From the NCBI RefSeq assembly GCF_003589595.1, contig NW_020653726.1:9951664-10015663 (forward strand): DNA of 64,000 nt, read 5' to 3'. A model generated the notes under the pieces. That model saw nothing but the letters and a program-made list of their open reading frames with translations, had not been told where the DNA came from and searched no databases. Shown in pieces: positions 1-13,000 of this stretch (positions are counted from its first letter, which is position 1; every line of letters starts with the position of its first letter). This DNA comes from Hyposmocoma kahamanoa (taxonomy: Eukaryota > Arthropoda > Insecta > Lepidoptera > Cosmopterigidae). Position numbers and translations under genes: made by a program.

Positions 1-431
1 TACCTCAAAAGTTTGCTTACCGTCAAAATATCGTTGAGAAGACCGCGGACCGCGGAAACAATTCATATGAGCCCAAACACAATGTACCTGGTGTACAGTA
101 TTGAGGAGTTCCTCTCATCAGATCATGTCTACGTGTCCATAACATTTTATTTTCATTGGAATTACATCTATGTGCCAAGTTTTATTAAAATCGATTCACG
201 GAAAGTGGATGAACTTCAATAAACCGGATTCATCCCCCGATTAGTCACCCTTAGAAGTGGAATATTTTCTTCAAATTTATAATAGGACCACGATTGAGAT
301 ACCCCCTTTCCAACAAAAAAAAAAAAGAACCATCGAAATCGGTTTGTCAAATGTCGGGGTAACACGCGGTTACCCCGACATTTGACAAACTGTATTTTTT
401 TGTATGTTACGCGAACATACAAAAAAATACA
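1..431 (+). repeat. LINE-type retroelement 3' region, rearranged
   Basis: This stretch resembles 59,640-59,830 (shared 'cacatctatttgccaagtttt'-like text, then 'ccaacaaaaaaagaa') and also 32,900-32,970, so it is a dispersed repeat. Part of the tail has been rearranged into two perfect hairpins at 342-431. No intact ORF. Assignment to a LINE 3' end is an inference from its repeated nature and position before the reverse-transcriptase fragment. Confidence 0.45.
342..431. repeat. Two back-to-back perfect hairpins with the same loop
   Basis: Hairpin 1 has 22-nt arms (342-363 and 369-390) around the loop acgcg (364-368). Hairpin 2 follows at once with 18-nt arms (391-408 and 414-431) around an identical acgcg loop (409-413). 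Both are perfect. The layout A-loop-A'-B'-loop-B suggests an inverted duplication of both flanks of one original acgcg site. Confidence 0.85.
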
Positions 432-529
432 GTCGAACTGAAAACCTAATTTTTTAAAGTCGCTTATGAAGAATATATAAATAAAAATAATAACTAAAAT
501 TGTTTATTGAATAACTTATTGTACAAAGG

Positions 530-1770
530 GTGGTGGACTCATTAATTACGGGGTTGGATGGTAAGTGCAAAGTAGCAGGAGTGATGTGTGACCTGTCAAA
601 AGCGTTTGATGTAATCAGTCACGAACTACTCTTGGAGAAACCATGTCACTATGGTATGCGAAGCAAAACATACGATCTTCTGAAATCATTTTTATCACGC
701 CGAATTCAGACAGTTGAAGTAATATCAGGTGGCAAAAACCTACGCAGTAGCGGAGGTGACGTGAACCTTGGAATTCCTCAAGGATCTTCACTAGGAAATA
801 CCCTCTTCCTGACATTTATTAATGACCTACCGTCCCATGTCACTGATGGCTTATTGGTTTTGTTCGCTGATGATACCACTGTAATTGTGTGCGCCCGAAC
901 TTACAACCAACATAATATAAAAGTAGGAAATGTGTATATGAGTCTGATGAAATGGTTCACTTCCAATGGTCTCATACTGAATGCTGCTAAATCTAGTTTA
1001 ATATTTTTCTCTGGTAGATCAATCCCGGGACCAACGTATTTGGATAGTCCAATGCCCATAACTGACCACAGTAAGTTCTTAGGATTCATTCTGGATGAAA
1101 ATTTAACGTGGAAGCGTCATATGAATTCTATGCTTGGTAGACTAATGTCCACTTGCACTAAACTTAAGCATGTCTTAAACCAATGCTTAAATTGATAAGA
1201 CACTCTTAACACAATGTATTAAGAGTGTCTTTTGCATGGCAATTATTGGTTTAAGACGTACCTAGGTTTAGTGCAAGTGGACATAAGTAGTGCGACTTAT
1301 GCACTAAAAAAATTTAAACCTGTTGTTACAGATTCCATACCACGACAAACATATTTCGCATATTTCCACTCCATAATGTTGTTGGTACTATTCTATGGGG
1401 TGACTCCACTGATTCTGACAGGGTATTCATTATTCAAAAACGAGCAATGAGGATACTTGCCAGAGTAACACGAAGAGTCTCTTGTAGGGACTTATTTCTG
1501 AGACACAGGATAATGACCATGTATTCTTTGTATTTATATGGAATAATCACATTCATACGAAAAAACATAATTACACAACTTTGAAAGGCATGAAAGCCGT
1601 TATAACACTCGTTCCACAGGACGACTGAGAGTCGTACCACGACGGTTAGCACTCACTGAAAAGAATCGTAAAAAATACGCATCATCAGAAGGTTTATGTT
1701 TCGGCTGATTCATTCCAGCTGAGAGTTGATAAAATTATAATGCAAGTGTAGTGAGGGAAAGGAAATAGAG
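530..1770 (+). pseudogene. Non-LTR retrotransposon reverse-transcriptase fragment (CR1/Jockey type)
   Basis: The first 221 codons (530-1192) carry reverse-transcriptase landmarks in order: DLSKAFD (motif A), GIPQGS (motif B) and FADDT (motif C, the catalytic Asp pair), so this is the polymerase palm region. The first codon is GTG inside a longer element, so it is not a true start. A stop at 1193-1195 lies inside a 140-bp foldback. The same frame resumes at about 1285 with the thumb-like SSATYALKKFKP and AYFHS motifs. After 1450 the frame is broken, but C-terminal text such as YNTRSTGRLRVVPRR is still readable to about 1700. The fragment lacks an endonuclease domain and is dead. Family level is an inference from motif style; a Jockey or CR1 clade is most likely. 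Confidence 0.8.
1145..1284. repeat. Foldback inserted in the reverse-transcriptase ORF
   Basis: 1145-1209 and 1219-1284 are near-perfect reverse complements, with shared blocks such as gtccacttgcactaaa / tttagtgcaagtggac and agacactcttaa / ttaagagtgtct. The foldback introduces the stop at 1193-1195. The right arm repeats, inverted, the coding text of the left arm, so it looks like an inverted duplication rather than a foreign insertion. Confidence 0.8.
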
Positions 1771-2106
1771 AGTTTATTGCCATCGATATACCCCGACGAC
1801 TATAGGCTCTCTACATTTTAATCAAATTACAAAATTCGATTCGATTTATCACAATGACTTTACATGGAGGACGATGTATGGGAAATTCACGAAATAGGTT
1901 GCAGTGTCCATGTTGCTGTTGCAGTGTGACATCCAACTTGCCACTCAGTACAGTGGCGATTAGGGTCGATGGGAGTCTTTTTCTTTTTTCGAGGTTACCG
2001 TTTCAGCTGTAGACTATTATTATCGCTGTAGCTCCAACGATGGTACAGAAAGGTCATAAATTCATATAAAACTAATATTTAAACCTTGTCCATTGGTTAA
2101 CATAGA

Positions 2107-2370
2107 AGCAGTAGAGCTCCTTGTGAAAGAGCTCGTCCATGGAAGTACTGCCACTTTACCTATTTCTGCCGCCAAGCAGTAATGTCAGCATTACTGTGTT
2201 CCCGTTTTGAAGGGTAAGAGTGAAGTTACAGGCACATAAGACTTGTCAACGTTTGTTTGGGTGACTCAAATCTTTGCGATTTAAAGTTCTGAGTGGCACT
2301 GCAATGGACAGGCGTGTAGCTTACCATTAGGCGCACGACTTGTTCGTCCCGTCAATAGATATTATAAAAG
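2107..2370 (-). repeat. Dispersed ~300-bp repeat, copy 1
   Basis: Reverse-orientation member of a family seen about ten times in this window. The full family order, on its own strand, is gacgaacaagtcgtgcg, then gccactgcgcccgtcaccctg, then ggcggcagaaataggtaag, then cacaaggagctctactgct. This copy runs from agcagtagagctcc to the gtcccgtca edge and has a small internal deletion. No ORF; type (MITE, SINE or LINE tail) not resolved. Confidence 0.8.
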
Positions 2371-3396
2371 AAATCTAACAAAGATTGTATGCGTTCCCAA
2401 TGTCTTTTTCAAAATAATTCTTTAAAGTATCTGAAATAAAATAGAAACGTTAAAAAATAAGCAACTTACCAATCTTTCTTCCAGTATGAAAAATTATTAA
2501 TGTCACTATTAATTCACTACATTAAATGGATTAATGGTGTCACGAGATGTAAGTTACCGTGCACGGATTAACGTCGTATGTGCGAACGTGGAGTAACGAG
2601 CATTGGCAAAACTAGTAAGCACGTTTGTTTACTATACGTGTCTGAGCTACAGCGATAGTGCTCGATGACAAAGCTTCATCGACTCGCCCGCCATCACGTA
2701 CATTCTCTACGATAATCGATTAATTAATGTTAAAATCTAATTACTGTAACATGCCAATAAAATTCTTCGAACTGACGTTTACAATTTTGGCTTTATAAAA
2801 ATACGTGAATCACCACTACTTAATTACGCCACCAATTTCAATTATTAGATTATTTCCATACTCTTATAGGAAATATATAAGTATAAAGTTTATTAAGAGT
2901 AATATTGAAGCATGTTTGTTGTTTGAATTTCTTGGGAAAGTTGAAAACTTGGTGCCTTTGAAAGTTTGATAATTACATTCTTTCGAGATAATTAGCTTAT
3001 TTAATCTTGGTTTCCTTGCACAATTCAAACGAGGTTTGTTAACACATTTACGTCGCCTTGACTTTCCATTTTGATTTGTTGTTTATTTTTTGTTTAGTAT
3101 TTGAATACCGGCTTGTTTATTTTTACTTACCTTACGCTTTTCGTTTTTTAAGGTTGCCAATGGGCTGTATTGCGATTGGTGAAATGTTTGGGAGTAAATG
3201 GGGTGGCGTCAGTACTAAATTCTTTAAATAGTGCTCGATTTAGTACTAGACTCGGAGTTACTATCCTTTCTCCGCGTATGAAACGGAATTCTACGTCCAC
3301 TCATTCACTCACTAAACTCATTAATAAGGTACAATTCCTGATAATATAGCGTATAATAAAATATTTCTATAATATAGCTGCTGAATGTATTTCCAG
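2371..3396. other. No gene seen; region 5' of the first recognised IR exon
   Basis: AT-rich DNA without a convincing ORF. The missing first exon of the ionotropic receptor, which should encode a signal peptide and about 40-60 residues, would be expected here or beyond the left edge. I could not find it. Also 1771-2106 shows nothing recognisable. Confidence 0.5.
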
Positions 3397-4000
3397 CTCA
3401 GTGAATTGCAAATGAATACCGCATCTTACGATTGGCTCTTAGCAGCACGAACGGATCAAGATTTTAAGTCTATCAATGAAATACTTAACGCAACTGCTAT
3501 ACGTTTTGATCAAAACATTGTAGTTTCGTATTCTTTCTCGAAATATCGTTTTGAAGCTCGCTCGCTTGGAATATGCGATACAAATTTCGCATACAAAGAC
3601 TATAGAGATAGTAGTTCCAGTAATTTCAACATCAAAAGGTATCAGTACTATAAACACAGACGTTATTACAATAACAATTGCAGATACGGAAGTCACGACC
3701 AAAACTGCGGTAAGACGGAATACGAAAGAAATTATTATAGAACTACAGAGCGATTCAGAAATCTAACAAGAAGTAAAATGTATAAGAAATCTGGTACTAT
3801 TTTACCTTTGTCGCTATCGGGAATCGTCACTTATGATCAATCGAGAAAGTTCGAAATGATAAATATTAGCAAATTTTCATTGAAACACCAATACAAAAAA
3901 TCAAATAGAATGTATCATTATCCAGAAGTACAGGAAGGAAGTTATCTATTGCAATATTTTAAAATCCGCATTAACTCTACATTGTATGCATATTTTTTAG
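3397..4000 (+). CDS. IR exon: amino-terminal domain
   Basis: 201 codons open throughout. Acceptor atttccag ends at 3396 and donor g|gtaagt starts at 4001. The opening SYDWLLAARTDQDF fits the YxWLL segment of IR amino-terminal domains. The middle is unusually rich in Tyr, Arg and Asn, so this part of the domain is poorly conserved. The exon ends in phase 1 and the joined Gly codon leads into GVWN of the next exon. Confidence 0.7.
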
Positions 4001-7000
4001 GTAAGTGTATTAAATTATTGACTGACTTTATGGCTTACTGTGTTACTAAATAAGGACGTTATTAAATTAATGTTCGAATGAAGCAATATCTATAAACGTT
4101 GTGATTTGTTACTGTAGTAGGAATACAAAAATACTACAAATGAGCCCAATATGTTTTTTTAGCTCCATTATTAGTTTTGTGTATCGACACTGGAAATCAA
4201 TCTTTTTGTATCTAGAAAAATAGAGCTTGTAATCAAATGTCGACGTCGTATAATCAAAAAATATCGTCGTAGCGTATACCAAAAATTGCAGATTTTCTTT
4301 ATTCCAAACTTGTAACAGTCTCTTTCTTAATTTTTCGACATAGGAAAAAATTTCGAGCTCACATTTAATTTCATTACATTATTCTAAAATAAAATACTTA
4401 TATATTCTTTAGCTTTAATGTTTTTCCTCTTATACAATACATAGGAGTCTGGAATAGCGACTTATCAATGTCTCAAATGGAAACACCGTATCCTGTGGAG
4501 GCCCGAAACTTCTTGGGCGCGGAGTTGACTGTGGGTAGATGCAATTCTTCCAGTGACGGTTCGCCTACTTTAGAAGACGATGGCCCTTCAGCACCTACCT
4601 CTTTGGACGACGTGTTACATTTCTTGACTGTTCGTTTGAATACCACGTAAGTTAGTTGACATAGCCATGGCGTAGTAGTCATCAAGTACGCACCGTAGTT
4701 AAGTTAGACTTTAATTGGACACGTTTAAGGATATTTTCTTTTTGTTAGCAGTTCTAATTGGAATTCAAATATATCTTTATTTTATAGGTAAGGAAATTAC
4801 TATTCATAAGGTAGGTTCCCCTGATAGAAACAATCTGAAAGTACTAAACAGGCCACTACCAAGAATTTTGATCATTCAAGTATGCAGAAGCTGTGTATTA
4901 ATAACATTTATTATAAATGAAACAAAAAATTATTTTTTTACTCAGCGAACCTAATAGAAGTTAAATCGTGCACAATAGCTGCGCTTGTGTTGAATATTTT
5001 TTTCATGCCCATCCGTCCTTTGCATAAAATCAAAACAATAAAAAAATATGCGCATTAGTACCGTACAAACAAAGAATTCTTATTTGTAGAAATTTCGTCA
5101 ATTTTCTCATTGACTATCTGTAGCCTTGTTTATGAATAGTCTTAACAGAAACGTTTTGTAAAGGACAAAATGCATTAATGTCGGCGGCATTACAGGAGAA
5201 AGAAGCTAAAGTAAACTAATCTAGCAGTTTGTATGTTAAAATTTTCCTTAATTATTAATCGTGTACACTGCACAACTAAGCCGATTGACATTTGTGGACC
5301 CTTACGTAAAAATACAACTATACCTACAAAGTTATTTTGTTATTTCTTTTGTGGTCGTCTGTATAACATTAAGTAACGTAAATTTCACGTAATTTGTTTT
5401 TTTCTCATTAAGACAGGTTATTAACTGCAAACCAATCTACTACCTTTAAAATAGCATTGTTCTTATCGTTATAGGAACATTGGTTCCATTTAACTTTAAT
5501 AAGTAATAAGAAAGTATCATCATCAAACAATTTTCCATTCTTTACTTATAAAGATATCGTGTATATCTACAAGGGTACTTTGTATAGTAGCACAGTAGTA
5601 ACTATAAAATTAAAAAATATTTTTTTAGGAGTTAATTTAATTTTAGGTCAGACTACATTTTTTTACATTCCTTACAAATAGATGTGAATAGTCCGGTTTT
5701 GCATATAAATAATAAAAGAGATAAGAAAATTATTCACAAGTATTATACGTTTTTATTAATGGTAAAGTACGTAAACATTTAAATTATTATATTACGCAAA
5801 ACCTGTCATAACAATAGCTGGGTATAAGTAGTTGTAGCAGTAGAGCTCCTTGTGAAAGAGTTCGTCCAGGGAAGTACTGCCACCTTACCTATTTCTGCCG
5901 CCAAGGAGTAATGTCAACATTAGATACTGTGTTCCGGTTATGAAGGGTAAGGGTGCTGGTGAAACTAAAGGCACATGGGACTTGTCAACTTTGTCTGAGG
6001 GTGACGGGCGCAGTGGCAGTGCCCCTCAGATCTTTGCGATTTAAAGCTCTGAGTGGCACTGCAACTGTCATGGACAGGCGTGTAGCTTACCACCAGACGC
6101 ACGACTTGTTTGTCCTGTCACTTGATATTATAAAAAAAAGTTTTGATTTAATTTTAAAGTAAATGGACTTGCTCTTGTCTACTACCTAGCCCTGGAGCAA
6201 AGGTGGGGCCTACGATGATGAACGAAGCCCAGAAGATGCCCATTCAGTTGCAACTTAAGGATAGTCGGGTTGTGTGTGCTTGGAACACAGTCGCAGGCAG
6301 GGAATTCCATTCCTGGACAGCGCGCATGATAAAAGATGACGAAAAGCTCTTAGTACGCCCTGTACGCCTCAAGGGACTATCGACCAAGTAGGGATGATAT
6401 CCCGCCGTACGTCTGTATGTGGGTATGTCCTATGGTAAAATGGGCGGATGAAATGAGCTGGTTTAGCTATGGGCACACTCACCAAAATAGGCATTTTGTA
6501 TAGAAAACCGACAGACAAATATAATATAAATGATACATCGCACCCCTCAGAGAAGTACGGCATAAGTGGAATTTCGTCAAAATGTTTGGTACTCTATTAG
6601 TCGATAGAGATACAAGAAATGGAGAGGATGTGGATTATACTTTTCTGAATCGAATGGGGTATTAAACATTTTTGACGTGTGATATTATGTTTTGTTACCA
6701 GGTCACTGTCCCGGTACTATAGCAAGCTTGGTTTCCGTACATACGAAGGTGCATGGACTGGGCTACTCGGAGGTCTGATGGATGCTTCAGTAGATATTGC
6801 CCTGGAGCCCGTGACAGTACACCATCCGCAGCACCAGGACATGGACTTCATCTTTCCGATTGCTGAGACCATGTGAGACAGTTTAGTGCATCATTACTAA
6901 AATTCACTGCCCATTTTTTATAGCGAACACTAACTAAACAAAAACAAGTAAACTCCAAGTACCTTCCTACCCTTTGTATATGTTGGAGATGTGTATTTTT

Positions 7001-10000
7001 ATTAAAAAATATAAACACACTTCTTTATACCAAAATTTTTTTCAATATGATGTCTATGCCTACGACTAATATATAATCCTACTACTACATGTTTCCAAAG
7101 GAAGTGCTACATGTGCATAAAATTATAGATATTATTACCTGACGATATAAAAATATTACCTAGATCTGGATTTAAGAAAGTACTATTTGAATTGCTTGTG
7201 ATATAAATTGTTTTTAAAATGTACCCACGCCAGCACATCAAGCTACACATTGACGTATCTTGTTCCATTGTACTGGAAGCGATTTTCGAACAAAAATGTA
7301 TAGTCTGATGTGCCGTTGCCCGTACATCAATTTTTGACATTTTAAAGTCTGCGACAAAGCGACACTGTATGAATTTATTAATTGTTTTGAAGTGAAACGC
7401 ATGTTGTTTCACTTTTCATTAAGTCATATATTTTTTAAATTACATAATCAATTAAAAAATTGATTATATAATTAAAAAACATATAAATATATTCTTTAAA
7501 AAAATACGTAACTTCGTAAACCTAACTTTAATTTCACCTCAAAACTTTTGAACACACGAAGGATAATGTAACATGACTTTTAGGATAAATGCGAACATTG
7601 TATACTTTGCTATGAATATTTGTTTGCGAATTGCAGGCACAACACGCTGAACTATAAGAGTAATCAAAAAGGGTGATTAAAGTAAAGTCACACGTTTAGC
7701 TTAGTGACGTCGTCAAACGACACTATAAATTATCAAAATTAAATGGGCATTTAAGGCACTGCTTTCTAAAAAATATGGATAGAGACACGCTAACAGCTTT
7801 TGCCGCGTTGACCATAAACAGCGTCTGTAAAAGCATACACTTGACGACAATTTGGTTGAGGAACTATTTCTTTTGAAAATAATATAACTGATTAATTTAC
7901 ATCAAGCTTTTTCCTTTTTTTTTACGTACAAACAAATTGAACCCTCGTCACGCAGATCTTGTTTCGGTGGGTTTATTAAACTTAGTATTGTATCTTTGCT
8001 ATAATAAAGCACATGTCAAAAGTGCTTTTATCACACTAAAGTTGTATAAATAATCTTAGCTGCATGAAACAAATTATGTATAAATGTAAAATTCTGTAAC
8101 TCTTCTTTTTAAGCATAAAAAGCTATCGGCCAGTTTTGGCTCGCAACTCTGAGTTTCTCGGAATTTATGTGCGAAATTTAATTTGATATTTACCATGAGC
8201 TTTTACACGTGTTACACGTCGAAGAAGGTTCACATCCCTCGGAAAACGTGTGAAGTCTCCGACTCAAACTGGGCCTGCGTGGCGGACTACGGCCTAAGCC
8301 CTGGGACTCCTCTCGGGGTTTAAGCCGTTGGGTCTTCACCCGTGCCCAGTAGTGGGACGTACAAATGGGTCGTACGTGTTTCAATTTTGAAATGTAATTT
8401 TGATGTAGGTGCAACATCTACATCCGTCATCAGGAGACGTCAACAGTTCGCGACATTTTTCTGGCTCCATTCAGCGGACGGCTAGTGGCCTGCGTTATAG
8501 CAATTTCAGTGATTGCTTCCTTGGCCTTTGTCGTTATTAGTCGACTAACTCCTTGTCTTGCTGATCAACGGTCACGGTCCATGGGGTATACTGAGGGCTT
8601 GATCTGGTCCACTGGAATACTTTGTCAGCAAGGTAAAAGTAATTCTTAGCTATTTTATATTATATATTTTTTATGTAAGTAGTGTCGGAACGAACAAGTC
8701 GTGCGCCTGGTAGTAAGTGACATGCTTGTCCATAACAGTTGCAGCGCTACTGAGAGATTTAATCGCAAACGTCTGAGGGGCACTGCACTGCGCCCATCAC
8801 CCTGAGACATAAGTTGACAAGTTCCGTGTGCCTGTAATTTCACCAGCATTCTTATCCTTCCTATTAAAACAGAAATGTAATAATGCCCACATTACTGCTT
8901 GGCGGCAGAAATAAGTAAGGTGGCAGTACTTCCCAGGACGAACTCTTTCACAAGGAAGTCTACTGCTACTAAACTAGTTTCTTGAGTTTATACGCTGTAT
9001 TTTCAGCCCTATGTTGTAGCCTTGCGGGTTATCCCGGTTGTGTAGCGCTTCAGAGATGTTCATAAACGCCAGAGTGGATTGATTTTACGCTACCTTATGC
9101 AAGCGAAGCATGTCTCTGGTGCGCCGGGTGCGGGCCATCCCCGACCCTATCCTGCGCTCGATAGCGGATAAGCTCAATTGTCCGTACATGAGACACCGTC
9201 GTGAATTGCATGTTTCCAGCAGTTTCCATTATGTATAATTTTGTACCTTACTAATATGTATTAATATTAGTATTAAGTGGTTTACTCATAAATTATATGG
9301 GTCAGTGTTAATTGAAAAAAATGTAATAAATAATATTATTATTTTCAGTCACGTGTCTTACGTTGACAGTGGTGTTATTTCAGGAAGTCATAATGTTATA
9401 GGTGTCAGTATACAAATAATATACTCCTTTGATTGCCGACAGGCTTCGCCCTCACATATTATTATAAACTCTATGACACGAAGGACCTAATGGTGTAACC
9501 TCACCTTGACATATTGACAGAATATTTATTTTGGAGAGACTAACGTCCGCGTCGCTATGACGGCTATTTAAAAGAGCAAAACTTGCCAAGCAAGATCCTG
9601 TCCAGGAGAAATATTTTCAATAGCGTAATGAATAATTACTCTCCCATAATTAACAGATTTTTCAATGTCTGCCTAACTTATAACCTAAAACCAATTTGTT
9701 TAATTTAGTTTTAAGCCATTGCGGAATCTATTTCATTCTCCAAATTAAGGACATGCATATAAGATAATGCTCGTACCATAGTAATTTATCAATAGGTATT
9801 TAAAATATTAAAAGTTCTACTCAATAGATCAATGAAATAATATGTATGAGCTACCTAGACATACTTAGGAAAATATTATAATAATTGCAAAACTACTATA
9901 TACGCTGACGTAGATTTTAACATAAAAAGCTATTACGTGTTTACTTTATTTAGAGTTCAAGAAACGGAATCATTGAGTGCGGACACGTTTCATTACTAAC

Positions 10001-13000
10001 ATCCCGTTCCAGTGATAAACTGATTGACTCTCCAGCAAACTACAACTTAAGGGAAGCTACCCTTACATTTTGGTCCTTCGAGCCGGAATGTAAATGCAAT
10101 TTGAAACTCAGCACATCATGACCTACATTTTATAGTTAATACAACAAAATGGAATTTAGTTATCACTTAAGTTAGGAATGTGTATGTTATAGATCTAATT
10201 CTCTCTATATTGACTCATGTCTTGCAAATGAGACGTACAAGGCCTATTAAATACGTAGTTTGATTGGTTTTGTAGGTGGAACCTGGACACCTCCAGGTTC
10301 AGCAGCTAGCGTGCTCCTCATCGTGTGCCTGTTCTTCGCAGTAGTGACGTACAATTCGTATGCAGCTTTTATCACATCTGTTCTCTCTGTTCGCGTGGCT
10401 AGTGTGGACACTGTCGCCGCTGTATTGCATTCGCCAAATTTTAAGATCAGCTACATCAGAAACGGTGCCGATCAAATGTATCTCATGGTAAGCTATCAAA
10501 GTATTTCAAACTTTGACCATTGTACTTGGTAGTAAATTAGAAAGTCAAATGTACGTATGTATAGACACTGTATGAAAAAGAAGATAAAAATGTGAATATA
10601 CGAGTACAAACTCAATTAACACGCTGTGTAATCTATGGGACATCAAATAACATTCAAGATGGTTGGTAATTCGATAGATCAGGGTTATTTGTAACATACT
10701 AACAAACTCGTAGGACTAATATTGTAAACAACAACTTTTGCTCCATGACTTTTAAAATAATTCATCAAATATTACTTTCATATAGCACTTACAACAAAAA
10801 CTTAATAGTTTTTTTTGGTAAATTTATTATGTTTAATAAACAGTTTTGGAACAAAAATGGTTATTGATGATGTTTGTAATAATAGTCCTGCAGGGTTGTC
10901 AGTATTTTAAAAATTACTTTGTATATTTTATCTACTTTCAGGATTACATGACTAATTAGATGTGCGAAGCATTAATATGTACCTAATTATATTATTGATA
11001 ATATCAATCATTTGGCACAGTCAACAAAAGACGCGCAACTGAATGCTTTCTACATACGCGGCTACTCCGATGCCGAGAACCTTGTGTCCTCAGCCGAAGA
11101 AGGTCTGATGAGAGCCGCGAGACAGGATTATGCCTTCTTCGCGGGACAGCGGGCGGCTCGATCAACGCTACGGTTTGTTACATCATTCAAAAGGAGTGAA
11201 TAGTTAAACTTTTTGTAATGTACGAGTTTATATGAACCCTGCAACACTGGCAGGCAGGTTCATATAACGCGTTTATTCTCGTTTCCAAATGTTTAAAAGT
11301 ATATATAAGTTCATTACGAAAGCACATTACGAAAATTCCCGCGCCCGGAACGCTTCCGCTGCCGCTTCTGTGTGGCCTGAGCGTTAGTGTCAGTGTGTTA
11401 GCCATTACGTCCTTTTTAATAATACCGCTTAAGTTGGCTTCGCCAGTACATTTCCATTTGTCTATGTGATTTTTTTCATCCGTTTGGTTACCTGATTTTA
11501 CTTCTTGATATCACTGAAAGCAAGGAGTTAAAAAATCCAGGAGAGACGCTACTACTGCTAAGTATCTTTACTTATTAAAAATCGTTAAGTAGGGTACGTA
11601 TAAGTAGTAAGTATTAGAAGAGTTTATTATTTGGTTCGTGTTTTAATGAAAGTAAAATAGATATTAGTTGCTTTAATCCTGAATACTATTTGTATAACTT
11701 AAAAAAGACAAGTCCTTGTCTGTGTCATTATCCGGGTAAATCCAAACTAATATAGAGCACATTGTTCTGCCGTGTTTAACATATTAACAGTAACTATGTT
11801 TGAAATACATATACGAGTAGACTTACAGTTCTTATTGTAAGCACGGCACGTTCTATTTTTTGTCAAGATTTTTCCTTAGTCTTTTAACCTCTACTTTGTC
11901 TGTGTTGACTTCATTTGTCTTAAGGTGTCATGTTTTTTTGTGGCGAAAGCCATGACTCCCTTCTGGTAGGAACGTGATATTCACTTTTTCTTTTATTTAC
12001 CCTTATCTTACTTACCTAATAGCGGATATACAAGACAGACAACATGTTTTCACTCCTTGTCTATGCTCATTTACACGCATTTCTCATAGAATTTCAATTG
12101 TTTCAGGATATTTTTCTATATAAGTCTAAATTTCACCCAAAATTCCATTTATGATATTTAATCTAGTAAGCTAGTGTATTTTACAAAATAAATGTATATA
12201 ACATGAAATTTAGCTGAAATTGAACCATTTGTACAATAGAGTAAGGGGAAAGAATTTCTGACGCAGACAAGGAGATGCCACAAGAGCATTACGTCGGCGT
12301 AGCGTCGTCGCCAGAGCGTTTTCCAGTGTTTTCTGCAATTCTATTTAAATATAATATTTTAATACTTACCTGATATTATAATTGTTCACACGCTCGTTAA
12401 TAGAGACTTTGTCATTCATTACTTTAAACTTAACCACAAAGAAGCTTGCGAAGACTAAAGCAAACTAGTCTTGGCAAGTGAAAATGTAAAGCATCTCATT
12501 CTCATCTCATATTTGTAATGTGTACGTTTAAAAAATCTAGACGTAACCTGTGCAGGTCAGTGGGAGTACGGCATGTGAGTTGATAAATTATATTAAAATA
12601 TTTAATTGTAATTACATTATATTAATATTAACTTAATATTAAAAAAACATATTGACATCGCATTTTACGAAAACGTGTTGGGATAAAATATGGGAAGTAA
12701 TAAAAGCTCCGAAAAGTAAGTAAAATATGATCTTATTCAAAATTAGAATATTTAGCGTTTTTTACTAAGCTACCAAAAATTTGTGCTAGGTAAAAATACA
12801 GAAATAACTCAACGAAATATTTATATATGTTCCGAAAAATCTTGCTGAAGTAAAATACTACCCTAATAATTTAATTTATAATTTACCGAAAACTATTGTT
12901 AGCTATTTTATTATAAACCAATATAATTTTAAATACAAATTTAAAAGCGACCTCATACATTTCATAAACTTTGGTGCTAAACTATTCCATCGTATGGAAT

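Noticed and set aside
3551..3766. Alternative frame (71 codons) over the IR amino-terminal exon
   Set aside because: The 3,385-4,053 frame joins the next exon in phase at a good donor; the alternative ends in a stop without a donor.
6203..6391. Possible extra IR exon
   Set aside because: Wrong phase, no IR motif, and the exons at 4,445 and 6,702 already join in phase without it.
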